Of a stretch of DNA of 64,000 bases, positions 27,138 to 34,948 are shown in pieces; the stretch's first letter is position 1; the number at the start of each line of letters is the position of its first letter. The notes under the pieces were generated by a model, which worked only from the letters and a program-made list of their open reading frames with translations, was not told the DNA's origin and did not search any database. Both the position numbers and the translations under genes were made by a program. The DNA is taken from the NCBI RefSeq assembly GCF_001691415.1, contig NZ_LRRR01000002.1, forward strand, positions 372,001 through 436,000. Direction: 5' to 3'. The DNA comes from Pararhodobacter sp. CCB-MM2 (GTDB taxonomy: Bacteria > Pseudomonadota > Alphaproteobacteria > Rhodobacterales > Rhodobacteraceae).

Positions 27138-28460
27138 TCAGCGCGAGAACATGAGGTCCGGCAGCCACAGCGCGGACCCGGGCCAGACCACGATCAGCGC
27201 GAGAACGGCCAGCTGGATGCCGAGAAACGGCAGGACGGAGAGGGTGATGCGGCCGAGCGTGATCTCGGGCGGGGCCACGCCCTTCATCACGAACAACAGC
27301 AGGCCGAAGGGCGGGGTGATCAGCGCGATCTCCAGACACAGCAGGTACACGAGGCCCAGCCAGATCAGATCGACCCCCACCGCCTGCGCCATCGGGATGA
27401 AGAAGGGCAGGCTGATCATCATCATCGACACCTGATCGATGAAGCAGCCGAGCACGAGCAGCACCGCGACGACGATCAGGATCACCTGCAGCGGCGTCAG
27501 CTCCAGCGCGGTGAGGATGCGCAGAAGACCCGAGGCCGCGCCGGAAAACGCGAGGATCTGCGAGAAAGTGGTCGAGCCGACGATGATGAACAGCAGCATC
27601 CCCGAGATCTTGGCCGCCTGCATCACCGAATGGGCGAGGTTTGCCCAGCTCAGCCGGCGGTACAGCAGTGCCGCGAGGACCGAGGCCGCCACCCCCACCG
27701 CCGCCGATTCCGTCGGCGTGGCGATCCCGCCGAGCAGGCTGCCGACCACCGCAAGGAAGATGCCGAAAAGCGGTACCACATCACGCAGGAAGGGCCAGAG
27801 GCGTCGGCCGAGGCTCTCGCCGGTTGCCATGGTGTCCGGGGCCTTCGCATCGCCGCCCATCATCGAGCGGACGATGATATAGGCCACGAACAGCAAAGCC
27901 ATGATCAGCGCGGGCACGATGCCGGCGATCAGCAGTTCGGAGATCGACATGCGGGCCAGACTGCCCAGCAGCACCGCCAGCGCTGAGGGCGGGATCAGGA
28001 TGGCGATGCCGCCGACCGCGACGATCGGGCCGATCGCCAGCTGCGGCGCATAGCCCTGCCGCAGCATCTGCGGCAGAAGCGTGCTGCCCAGCATCGCGGT
28101 ATTCGCCATCGACGAACCCGAAAGCGCGGCGAACATCGTCCCCGAGACCACCGAGACGATCGGCATCCGCCCCGGCACGCGCCGGATCAGCCGCTCGACC
28201 GCGGCGATGGCGGCGCCGGCCATGCCGGTGTGCAGCATCACCTCGCCCATCAGAATGAACATCGGGATCGGCGCCAGCGAGTAGTTCTGCAAGGATTGCA
28301 CCCCGTTGCGGACCATGAGCCCGAGGCCCGAGAAGCCGCCGAGAAACAGCATCCCACCGAGGATGTTCACGCTGAGAAACACCAGCGCCACCGGTAGCCC
28401 GGTCATCATCAGCGCGGTCGCCAGCCCCAGAAGGAGCGTCAGTGCCCAGTACCATTCCAT
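27138..28460 (-). CDS. TRAP transporter large permease (DctM family)
   Basis: A 440-aa membrane protein with about 12 hydrophobic segments. Family motifs are PIPMFILMGEVMLHTGMA, GSSMANTAMLGSTLLPQMLRQGY, IPPSALAVLLGS, ATPTESAAVGV and TPPFGLLLFVMKG. It forms the sodium-driven transport subunit with the small permease encoded 9 nt upstream, and lies 17 nt ahead of iorA. Confidence 0.95.
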   Translation of the reverse strand: MEWYWALTLLLGLATALMMTGLPVALVFLSVNILGGMLFLGGFSGLGLMVRNGVQSLQNYSLAPIPMFILMGEVMLHTGMAGAAIAAVERLIRRVPGRMPIVSVVSGTMFAALSGSSMANTAMLGSTLLPQMLRQGYAPQLAIGPIVAVGGIAILIPPSALAVLLGSLARMSISELLIAGIVPALIMALLFVAYIIVRSMMGGDAKAPDTMATGESLGRRLWPFLRDVVPLFGIFLAVVGSLLGGIATPTESAAVGVAASVLAALLYRRLSWANLAHSVMQAAKISGMLLFIIVGSTTFSQILAFSGAASGLLRILTALELTPLQVILIVVAVLLVLGCFIDQVSMMMISLPFFIPMAQAVGVDLIWLGLVYLLCLEIALITPPFGLLLFVMKGVAPPEITLGRITLSVLPFLGIQLAVLALIVVWPGSALWLPDLMFSR

Positions 28461-28469
28461 TGCCGGTCC

Positions 28470-28973
28470 TCAGATCGCCGCGCGTTCGTCGCCCCGCCGC
28501 GCTCCGGCCGCGCGCAGCATCAGCTCGATGCAGAGGGCGACGAAGCAATAGGGGACCACGGTGAGGATCCACCATTCGGGGATCACGAAGGCGCGGATGA
28601 ACAGCGTGCCCCGCTGCGCCGCGCTCAGAAGCTCGTCCACGGCGAGCCAGCCGAGGAAGCCGCACAGCAGCGCTCCCCAGCCCCAAGCTAGTCTTTCGAC
28701 AATTCCCGAAATTCTAGCAGGAAGCAGGTGCAGGACGATGTCCACCCGCACATGGGCCCCTTTCGCCAGCACCCAGGGCGCCAGCAGGAAGGTCGACAGC
28801 ACCAGCCCCAGCTCCACGGCATCGACATGCCAGGCGAAGACTCTCCAGCCGACCATCCGGCCCAGCACCGCCCCCGCCGTCACCGCGACCGAAAGCGCCA
28901 GGATCAGGGCGCCGATCACGGCGGCGCCCTTCAGGATGGCATCATGCAGCCGAAGCAACGGGGTCACCGTCAC
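28470..28973 (-). CDS. TRAP transporter small permease (DctQ family)
   Basis: A 167-aa four-helix membrane protein. WRVFAWHVDAVELGLVLSTFLLAPWVLAKGAHVRVDIV is the DctQ signature. The start is GTG at 28973 and overlaps the stop of the binding-protein gene (GTGA), indicating coupling. It partners the large permease. Confidence 0.9.
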   Translation of the reverse strand: MTVTPLLRLHDAILKGAAVIGALILALSVAVTAGAVLGRMVGWRVFAWHVDAVELGLVLSTFLLAPWVLAKGAHVRVDIVLHLLPARISGIVERLAWGWGALLCGFLGWLAVDELLSAAQRGTLFIRAFVIPEWWILTVVPYCFVALCIELMLRAAGARRGDERAAI

Positions 28974-29935
28974 TGCGTGGCCTCAGGGGCCAGAAGCGCC
29001 CGCAGCTCGGTGACATGCTCAGGCTGCAGGCGTTCCAGCTCCGCCCAGCCCGCGTCCGAGGCGCGGCGCAGGAATTCAGCCCGCTGCTCGCCCTCCAAGG
29101 TGATGACCTGCACCCCAGCATCGGCCTGACGCTGCAGCTCCTCGGCCTGCAGATCGACCAGCACACCCCCCTGCCCTTCGATCCAGATCCCGGCGTCGGT
29201 CAGGCATTCCTGCGCCGCCGCATCGAGGCCGTTCCAGCGATCGAGGTTGATCAGAACGTTGGTGTCCGAGCGGTAGAAGGCAGGCTCGACCCGGTAGCGG
29301 ATGTGTTGGTCCCAGCCCTGATCGAACAGCCCGAGGCTGGTCCAACCGAGCCCCTGCACCACGCCCCGCTCCAGAGCCGGATAGACCTCGGCCGGCGGGA
29401 TCTGCACGGTGGTCGCACCCAGGTCCTCGAAGAAGGCGCGATAGACCGGCGCGATGCGCAGGGTGACGCCGGTCAGATCCAGCGGATTCGCCTCTTCGGT
29501 CAGATAGAGGTGGAACGGAATGTCCTCTGACGTGCGCGCCAGATACCACGCGTTCATGCGCTCGTTGTGGATCTGGTTCAGCAGCTCCCAGCCACCATTC
29601 TCGCGCTGTTCGGCCACCGTGTTCGTGGACAGCCGGATCGCCGAGGCATCGGGCGCAACCGAGGTGTAGAAGCTCTGCGAGCTGAAGCCAACATCGACCA
29701 CGCCCCTGCGCACGGCCTCGCCCAACTCGAAGGTCGGGATGGCTTCCGGGCCACCGACCAGCTGTAGCGAGACACTGTCGGTGCAGGTCTCGTTCACATG
29801 ATCGATGAAGGCGGTGAGCGGGATATTCTGCATGGTCCCCTGTGGGAACGCGGTCACCACGCGCAAACTGGTCTGCGCGAAAGCGGGCATGGCGAACAGG
29901 CACGCAGCCGTCGCGAATGCGAACGTCGTCTTCAT
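28970..29935 (-). CDS. TRAP transporter periplasmic binding protein (DctP family)
   Basis: A 321-aa binding protein. The signal peptide MKTTFAFATAACLFAMPAFA is followed by a DctP domain. GGPEAIPTFELGEAVRRGVVDVGF is the usual pocket region; LRIAPVYRAFFEDLGATTVQIPPAEVYPALERGVVQG carries the Arg (of LRIAP) that salt-bridges the ligand carboxylate in this family. First gene of a TRAP-iorAB operon, divergent from a LysR regulator. It differs clearly in sequence from the second DctP at 51007. Confidence 0.93.
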   Translation of the reverse strand: MKTTFAFATAACLFAMPAFAQTSLRVVTAFPQGTMQNIPLTAFIDHVNETCTDSVSLQLVGGPEAIPTFELGEAVRRGVVDVGFSSQSFYTSVAPDASAIRLSTNTVAEQRENGGWELLNQIHNERMNAWYLARTSEDIPFHLYLTEEANPLDLTGVTLRIAPVYRAFFEDLGATTVQIPPAEVYPALERGVVQGLGWTSLGLFDQGWDQHIRYRVEPAFYRSDTNVLINLDRWNGLDAAAQECLTDAGIWIEGQGGVLVDLQAEELQRQADAGVQVITLEGEQRAEFLRRASDAGWAELERLQPEHVTELRALLAPEATQ

Positions 29936-30093
29936 GGTATCCTCCCTGTGGCTACCCATCACGAAAAATACTGAGCTGGCTCCCCTCCAGACATCGGTAC
30001 GGTGATAGGGCTAGGCGCTTTGATCCGTGCAATCGTCATATTTTGCGGGATGCGCCCCCTCAGACTTCCAGTGAGACCGGGAATATGCCAATG

Positions 30094-30103
30094 CTGATAT
30101 CAG
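30094..30103. promoter_or_regulatory. CTGATATCAG palindrome in the divergent LysR/TRAP promoter region
   Basis: A perfect 10-bp palindrome 21 nt before the LysR start codon in the 189-bp divergent region. It is short, but LysR proteins bind dyads in such positions and repress their own gene; binding by the adjacent LysR protein is an inference. Confidence 0.3.
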
Positions 30104-30124
30104 TCGAACCCATGCCGTTTTGTT

Positions 30125-31033
30125 ATGAGCTTCAATCACCGCCACCTCACGGCCTTCGTCCATGTCGCCACGCTGCACAGCCTCGGGCGGGCCGCCGAGC
30201 AGATGCACATCACCCAACCCGCGCTTAGCCGGATCATCCGGAATCTTGAGGACACCGTTGGCGCGCCGCTGTTCGAGCGCCACCCGACGGGCATGGTGCT
30301 GACCGTGCATGGGCAGGCTTTCCTCCCCCGCGCCGAATTGCTGCTGGCCGATTGGGAAGCGGTGATGGAGGAGCAGCGCAGCCTCTCGACCCTGACCACA
30401 GGCACCTTGCGGATCGGCTGCGTGGCGGGCGCGGTGAACCCCTATCTGAAGCGCGCGATGGCCGAGATGCTGGAGCGTCATCCGGGTCTGAAGATCACCG
30501 TCCTAGACGCCATCGAAGACCGGCTGATCGACGGGCTGATCGCGGGCCAGATCGACCTTGCCATCGGCAGTGACATTGACGGCGCGCGCCGAGTGAATGT
30601 CCGCCAGCAGCACTTCGCCTATGACGCCTGGCACCTGTTCCTGCGGCCGGGACATCCGCTGCTTGAGCACCCTGCCCCGGTTCTGGAAGACCTCGTCGCC
30701 TATCGCTGGGTGATGGTGCCCGACGAGAGCATCGCTTCGGCCCATCTGCGGATGGTGTTCCGTAAGCGTGGGTTGCCGCCCCCAGATTACGTCGTCTCGA
30801 CCCGGTCGATTACCGTCGCCGTTGCATCCGTCGACATGGCTGATTACGTCACCTTGATGCCGGAATCACTGCTACGAAGTGAAGTGGCGTTGGGGCAGTT
30901 GATCCGGCTGCCGATGCCCGAATTGGAATGGACACGAGAGCTGTTCCTGTATCGGCGCGACAAGGGTTCCTTGCCGCCCGCGGCCAGGGAATTCCTGTCG
31001 ATCCTTGAGGCGAACATTGAGGGCCGGCGCTGA
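30125..31033 (+). CDS. LysR-family regulator of the TRAP-indolepyruvate oxidoreductase operon
   Basis: A 302-aa LysR protein. The winged HTH (RHLTAFVHVATLHSLGRAAEQMHITQPALSRIIRNLEDTVGAPLFER) occupies residues 5-60; the effector-binding domain covers about 90-295. It is divergent from the binding-protein gene at 29935, the typical place for an activator responding to a substrate of the operon. Its stop lies only 6 nt from the first parS palindrome, so the gene forms the edge of the plasmid maintenance region. Confidence 0.92.
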   Translation: MSFNHRHLTAFVHVATLHSLGRAAEQMHITQPALSRIIRNLEDTVGAPLFERHPTGMVLTVHGQAFLPRAELLLADWEAVMEEQRSLSTLTTGTLRIGCVAGAVNPYLKRAMAEMLERHPGLKITVLDAIEDRLIDGLIAGQIDLAIGSDIDGARRVNVRQQHFAYDAWHLFLRPGHPLLEHPAPVLEDLVAYRWVMVPDESIASAHLRMVFRKRGLPPPDYVVSTRSITVAVASVDMADYVTLMPESLLRSEVALGQLIRLPMPELEWTRELFLYRRDKGSLPPAAREFLSILEANIEGRR

Positions 31034-31039
31034 CGCGGA

Positions 31040-31055
31040 GTTCACAGCTGTGAAC
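31040..31055. promoter_or_regulatory. parS centromere site 1
   Basis: GTTCACAGCTGTGAAC, a perfect 16-bp palindrome (18 bp with flanking A/T) that exactly fits the repABC parS consensus GTTNNCNGCNGNNAAC, the binding site for RepB. It lies just downstream of repC, a known location for repABC centromeres. Confidence 0.88.
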
Positions 31056-31072
31056 TTTCGCCCGTCCTCCAT

Positions 31073-31092
31073 GAGTTCACAGCTGTGAACTC
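31073..31092. promoter_or_regulatory. parS centromere site 2
   Basis: GAGTTCACAGCTGTGAACTC, a perfect 20-bp palindrome with the same 16-bp core as site 1 and centred 35 bp from it, so the two sites lie about 3.3 helical turns apart on the same face. It starts 10 nt beyond the repC stop. Confidence 0.88.
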
Positions 31093-31101
31093 TCTGACCC
31101 C

Positions 31102-32316
31102 TCATGCCGCTCGCCGCAGCAACGCCATCACCATCGGACCCGAGGAGAAACTGCCTTCGCTCGCTTTCCTCGCCAAGGTTCGAAGATAGCCGCCGGGAGA
31201 GCGGAGATCAGAGAAGCGTTCCAACATGGCCAAGAGGACAATCGCCGCTTCCTCGGCGCCGAGCGCGCGTTTCGCTTCCTCCCATGTCGGGGCGGTAATC
31301 CCCATCATCGGGCGGACTGCTTCGGCGGTTCTGGTGAGGTCGTGCCAGTGGCGGATCGGGCGATCGGCATAGGTCGCCGCTTCGGGGCAAGCGCTGACCA
31401 CAAGGCGCAAGGGCACGCGCGGCCCCACGTTTCCATCCAGTGCGTCGGACTGCTCAAGGCGGGTGGGTGTCACGGGCACGTCCTCATGGCCCTGTTCAGA
31501 TTCAGAAAGATCTTTATTTGAATCCTGTAGGTGGCGCTCATTCTCGGCGGCGCTGGTGCTCAAATCGGCTGTTTCATCGTGAGCTTCCGGTACGATTTCC
31601 ACAGGGCTCAGGGCGTCGCGCGCTGCATCCAGGGCATCGTCCAGCTCAGCCTGAAGCGCCGCGAGTTGATCGGCATCCAGCTTTCTCCGGAGCAGCCTGG
31701 CCGCTTGCGACGCGAGGGCGGTCAGCTCACTCCAAAGGGGCGTCTCACCTTGTTCCTGACAACCCCAGTCCGACAATCCTGCGAGGTCGCGGCGCATCAG
31801 GCTGACTGTCTCGCGGAGGCGCTTCAGATGGTCACGGTCGGCGCGGATCCGGTCGGCCTCGGCACGGAAGGCATCGAACTGGCGGGCGAGGGGGCGGAGG
31901 TCGAAGCCGAAGGCCTCGGCGCCACGACGGGCGTAGCGTTTGCCGTTCGGGCTGTCGCGGCGGTCAATGACGCCCGCGGCGACAAGGCGCGCCAGATGCC
32001 GGCGCATGGTCGATAGCGGCATCCCGTTCAAACGGGTGCACAGCGCGGCGTTCGACGGGAAGACGATCAGGTGATCGCCCTCCAGCGGCGTCCGGGGGAA
32101 GAAGCTGAGCAAGGCCTGCAACACGCCCATATCGCGGTCGCTGAGATCCCAGCTTTGCCGCGCCTCGGACAGCTCACGCAGGGCGTCCCATTTGCTGACG
32201 GCCTTGGCCTCAGGGTCGGGGGCAGGGGGTGCGGATAGGGGTTCAGCTGCCAGCGCACGGTTCACCAGCGCAGCATCCATCATTCGCCGGAACGGCGTTA
32301 CGGGTTGGTAGCCCAT
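31102..32316 (-). CDS. repC: Replication initiator RepC of a repABC replicon
   Basis: A 404-aa initiator, the usual RepC length. MGYQPVTPFRRMMDAALVN is the family start, so the ATG at 32316 was chosen over an in-frame one at 32358. The N-terminal half holds a winged-helix region (LIVFPSNAALCTRLNGMPLSTMRRHLARLVAAGVIDRRDSPNGKRY), an Arg-rich linker follows, and the C-terminal domain ends with YLRTLARKASEGSFSSGPMVMAL as in other RepC proteins. In this family the replication origin lies inside repC. It is separated from repB by 188 bp that carry the candidate regulatory RNA. Confidence 0.94.
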   Translation of the reverse strand: MGYQPVTPFRRMMDAALVNRALAAEPLSAPPAPDPEAKAVSKWDALRELSEARQSWDLSDRDMGVLQALLSFFPRTPLEGDHLIVFPSNAALCTRLNGMPLSTMRRHLARLVAAGVIDRRDSPNGKRYARRGAEAFGFDLRPLARQFDAFRAEADRIRADRDHLKRLRETVSLMRRDLAGLSDWGCQEQGETPLWSELTALASQAARLLRRKLDADQLAALQAELDDALDAARDALSPVEIVPEAHDETADLSTSAAENERHLQDSNKDLSESEQGHEDVPVTPTRLEQSDALDGNVGPRVPLRLVVSACPEAATYADRPIRHWHDLTRTAEAVRPMMGITAPTWEEAKRALGAEEAAIVLLAMLERFSDLRSPGGYLRTLARKASEGSFSSGPMVMALLRRAA

Positions 32317-32364
32317 TTTTCCATCACGAAGACAATAAAATTCCGCGCCGCGAATCACTCAGGA

Positions 32365-32393
32365 CTTGCGGAGAAACTGCGAGACGACTACCT
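32365..32393 (+). promoter_or_regulatory. Candidate promoter of the repABC counter-transcribed RNA
   Basis: CTTGCG (32365-32370) and CTACCT (32388-32393) are separated by exactly 17 nt and read opposite to repABC. They agree partly with the alphaproteobacterial housekeeping promoter CTTGAC-N17-CTATAT. The position within the repB-repC gap is where ctRNA promoters are found. Confidence 0.4.
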
Positions 32394-32399
32394 TGAAGG

Positions 32400-32480
32400 T
32401 GCTAAAGACAAAGTCGGGGTCTCGTGGAGTGAAAGCTTTGCGGGACCTTTTCTATTGCCGGGTTCGTGCCTCCTGTTTTT
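32400..32480 (+). ncRNA. Candidate counter-transcribed antisense RNA controlling repC
   Basis: Known repABC plasmids encode a short antisense RNA between repB and repC, opposite to the operon, which lowers RepC synthesis and determines incompatibility. Here a promoter-like element ends at 32393, and a GC-rich stem (GCGGGACC at 32440, right arm GGGTTCGTGC ending 32469, with two bulged G) is followed by TTTTT at 32476-32480, giving an RNA of about 80 nt. The location and length fit; the exact ends are estimates. Confidence 0.5.
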
Positions 32481-32504
32481 CGTTGAAAGATTGGGTGAAA
32501 GGGG

Positions 32505-33530
32505 TCAGCCCTGCTGCTTCCAGCGGGCGTAAAGGTCTTGCAGGACGTCCTGCGCCTGCGCGTCCAGCCAATCCGCGAAATCCGAATCAGCAGGGTTGAG
32601 GTCCAGCCGCACCCCGGTCTTGGTGCGTTTCACCTGGCCGGCACGGGCACCGTTCAGATGCAACGTGCGCGCGGCTTCTCCCGTCTTCGGCGGCTTGGGG
32701 AGCAGACGATGCAATTCGCGTGCAACGCCGTCGAACGTCACGACGGAGGCATCCGGGGCCGGGGCAGCATCCGGGCTTTGCGCGGCGGCGATCTCCTCCA
32801 GAACGGCGGCCTCTCGTGTGGCCTGCGCGCGCTCGATCAGGCCGGAGAGGTCCGGCTTCGTGGCCGCCAGATCGGCGACCAGCGCTTCCCAGCGGGGGCG
32901 GCCGATACCATGCGCCGGACCGATCGCCTGGGCCAGTTCCGGCCCGACCGCACGCGCGACCGAGATCGCCATCGACACGGCAGATTTCGAGATGTTCAAC
33001 ACCTCGGCGATCTGCACCTGCGTGCCAAACCCTTGATCCAACAGCTGAGTCGCGAACAGCGCGCGCTCGATGAAGCTGAGGTCGCGCCGTCCGGTATTCT
33101 CGGAAATCTGGGTCCGCAGGGCCGAATCGTCGTCCAAGCTGGCGATCAACGCGCGCACCTTGGTGACACTGTTCGAACTACGGATCGCTGCCAGCCGCCG
33201 TCCGCCATAGACCAGCAGGTAGCGGTCCGCCGCCGAAGGGTCGCGCCGCACGAGGATCGGCACGCTCTGGCCGTTTACCTCGATGGAGCGGCGCAGATCC
33301 TCGACATCCGAGGCGTCCAGTCGGTCGCGCGGGCGGTCGTCGGTGATCTGTTCGGGGTCCAACTCCCATATGCGGTGCGAATCAACGGCATCGCGGGCCG
33401 AGCGCAGCGCCCGGTTCGTGGACATCATGCTGCCGGCCGCGTTGGGGCTGCCCGTCGGTGCGCCGGCACCCATGCCGGCCGCGGCCAGCGAGTCCAGCAT
33501 GCTCATGCGCTTCTTTTTACTGTCGGTCAT
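32505..33530 (-). CDS. repB: Plasmid partition protein RepB (ParB family)
   Basis: A 341-aa centromere-binding protein. The ParB nuclease-like domain lies at about residues 58-150 (DVEDLRRSIEVNGQSVPILVRRD, LVYGGRRLAAIR, SENTGRRDLSFIERA) and the HTH follows near 165-190 (QVQIAEVLNISKSAVSMAISVAR). It should bind the two GTTCACAGCTGTGAAC sites next to repC. The start overlaps the repA stop (ATGA). Confidence 0.95.
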   Translation of the reverse strand: MTDSKKKRMSMLDSLAAAGMGAGAPTGSPNAAGSMMSTNRALRSARDAVDSHRIWELDPEQITDDRPRDRLDASDVEDLRRSIEVNGQSVPILVRRDPSAADRYLLVYGGRRLAAIRSSNSVTKVRALIASLDDDSALRTQISENTGRRDLSFIERALFATQLLDQGFGTQVQIAEVLNISKSAVSMAISVARAVGPELAQAIGPAHGIGRPRWEALVADLAATKPDLSGLIERAQATREAAVLEEIAAAQSPDAAPAPDASVVTFDGVARELHRLLPKPPKTGEAARTLHLNGARAGQVKRTKTGVRLDLNPADSDFADWLDAQAQDVLQDLYARWKQQG

Positions 33531-34705
33531 CAGCGGCCCCAGGTTTTCTGGATCAGGTCGGCGATCTCGTCGTTGACGGCGTTCAGGCTCTCGATGGCGC
33601 GGTCGTAGGTGGTGCGGGTGAAAGCGCTGCGCTCGACCTCGTAGAGGGTCTGCTTGGTCAGGCCAGCATCCGAAATCGCGGTGGATTTCAGCATTGGCGC
33701 GTTCAGCACCTTGTCGCCGTACATCGTGCGCAGGAAGGCGACGATGCGGTTTTGCGGCGCGTCGGTGGGCTCGTAGCGGGTGAGCAGATAGCGCATCCAG
33801 TCATGCGACATGTCCGCGCCCGATTCGGCGATCACGTCCATCAAATCCGCGGTCATCCGCAGGAACTGGCTCATCGACATGACGTCCAGCATCTCAGGGT
33901 GGATGGTGACCAGAACCCCGGTCGCGGCAGAAAGCGCCGACATCGTCAGGAAGCCCAACTGCGGCGGGCAGTCGATGACCACCACGTCGTAATCGCCATC
34001 GACCTGCGACAGCGCCTCTTTCACGCGGAAGAAGAACAGTCCGGCATTCCCCTGCGCCAGCGCGCGGGGGGTGTCATGCTCGAATTCCATCAGCTCCAGA
34101 TTGCCCGGTATCAGGTCGAGATTGGGCAGATAGGTCTTCCGGATGACCTCGGCGATGGGGCAGGGGTCGTCATAGCGGATCGCGTCATAAAGCGTGCCGC
34201 CGTCCTTCAGGTCCAACTCAGGCTGCACGCCATAAAGCGCGGTGAGCGAGGCCTGCGGGTCGAGGTCGATGGCCAGCACGCGGTAACCCTTCAGGGCCAG
34301 ACGTTGTGCCAGATGGGCCGAGCTGGTGGTCTTGCCGGAGCCGCCCTTGAAGTTCATCACGCCGATGATCTGCAGATGATCGCCTTCACGACGGCCGGGA
34401 AGGTAATCGCCGGGTTTGCGTGCGGTTTTCTCCAGCATCACCCGCAGCGCCTGCAGATCCTCGACGGAATAGAGGCGGCGGTTGCCGGGTGTCAGCTCGG
34501 GCGAGGGGCCCTTGCCGTCGAGGCTGAGCTTGCGCAGGTAGGAATCGTTCACGCCCAGCAAGGTCGCCGCCTCGCCGGAGGTGAACTTGCGCATCTGCTT
34601 CGACGCATCAGGCGGAAACAGGCTTTCGCGCTGGTTATGCAATTGCGCCGCCAGCCATTCGGAATGCTGGCGGATAACGGTGTTCAGGTCGTCTTGATGT
34701 GCCAT
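33530..34705 (-). CDS. repA: Plasmid partition ATPase RepA (ParA family)
   Basis: A 391-aa ParA-type ATPase. An N-terminal MerR/ParA-like HTH (FTSGEAATLLGVNDSYLRKLS) lies at about residues 43-65, the deviant Walker A FKGGSGKTTSS near 125, and DYDVVVIDCPPQLG forms Walker A'/B. RepA also represses the repABC operon in this family. The ATG at 34705 has GAGGG about 10 nt upstream; a GTG at 34756 is an alternative start with no visible ribosome site. Confidence 0.95.
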   Translation of the reverse strand: MAHQDDLNTVIRQHSEWLAAQLHNQRESLFPPDASKQMRKFTSGEAATLLGVNDSYLRKLSLDGKGPSPELTPGNRRLYSVEDLQALRVMLEKTARKPGDYLPGRREGDHLQIIGVMNFKGGSGKTTSSAHLAQRLALKGYRVLAIDLDPQASLTALYGVQPELDLKDGGTLYDAIRYDDPCPIAEVIRKTYLPNLDLIPGNLELMEFEHDTPRALAQGNAGLFFFRVKEALSQVDGDYDVVVIDCPPQLGFLTMSALSAATGVLVTIHPEMLDVMSMSQFLRMTADLMDVIAESGADMSHDWMRYLLTRYEPTDAPQNRIVAFLRTMYGDKVLNAPMLKSTAISDAGLTKQTLYEVERSAFTRTTYDRAIESLNAVNDEIADLIQKTWGR

Positions 34706-34784
34706 ACTGCTTTTGCCCTCGGGGTCCGTTCCGACATCTGCTCGCGTCGTGTTCACGGAATTTGGCGTTTGATCGCGCTTTTTC

Positions 34785-34838
34785 GTGACTATTGCCCGTC
34801 ACACTCCCATGGCGCAAGGCTTTTTCCACATTTTGTGG
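34785..34838 (-). promoter_or_regulatory. repA upstream control region with inverted repeats
   Basis: The 243-bp gap before repA contains GTGAC-8 nt-GTCAC (34785-34802) and CCACA-TTT-TGTGG (34826-34838). On the minus strand a TTGCGC and a CAATAG spaced 17 nt apart overlap the first repeat and could be the repABC promoter. Autoregulation by RepA-RepB would act here; the exact operator is not established. Confidence 0.4.
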
Positions 34839-34948
34839 TGTCACGGCGCTGTTTCACCGCTCGTTGGGGCGAGACCGAGGCCGATTTTGCGTCTGCTCGA
34901 GGGCTTTGCAGGGCGCGCAGCGGCCCCTTTGTCCGAATCGGACGCGGG

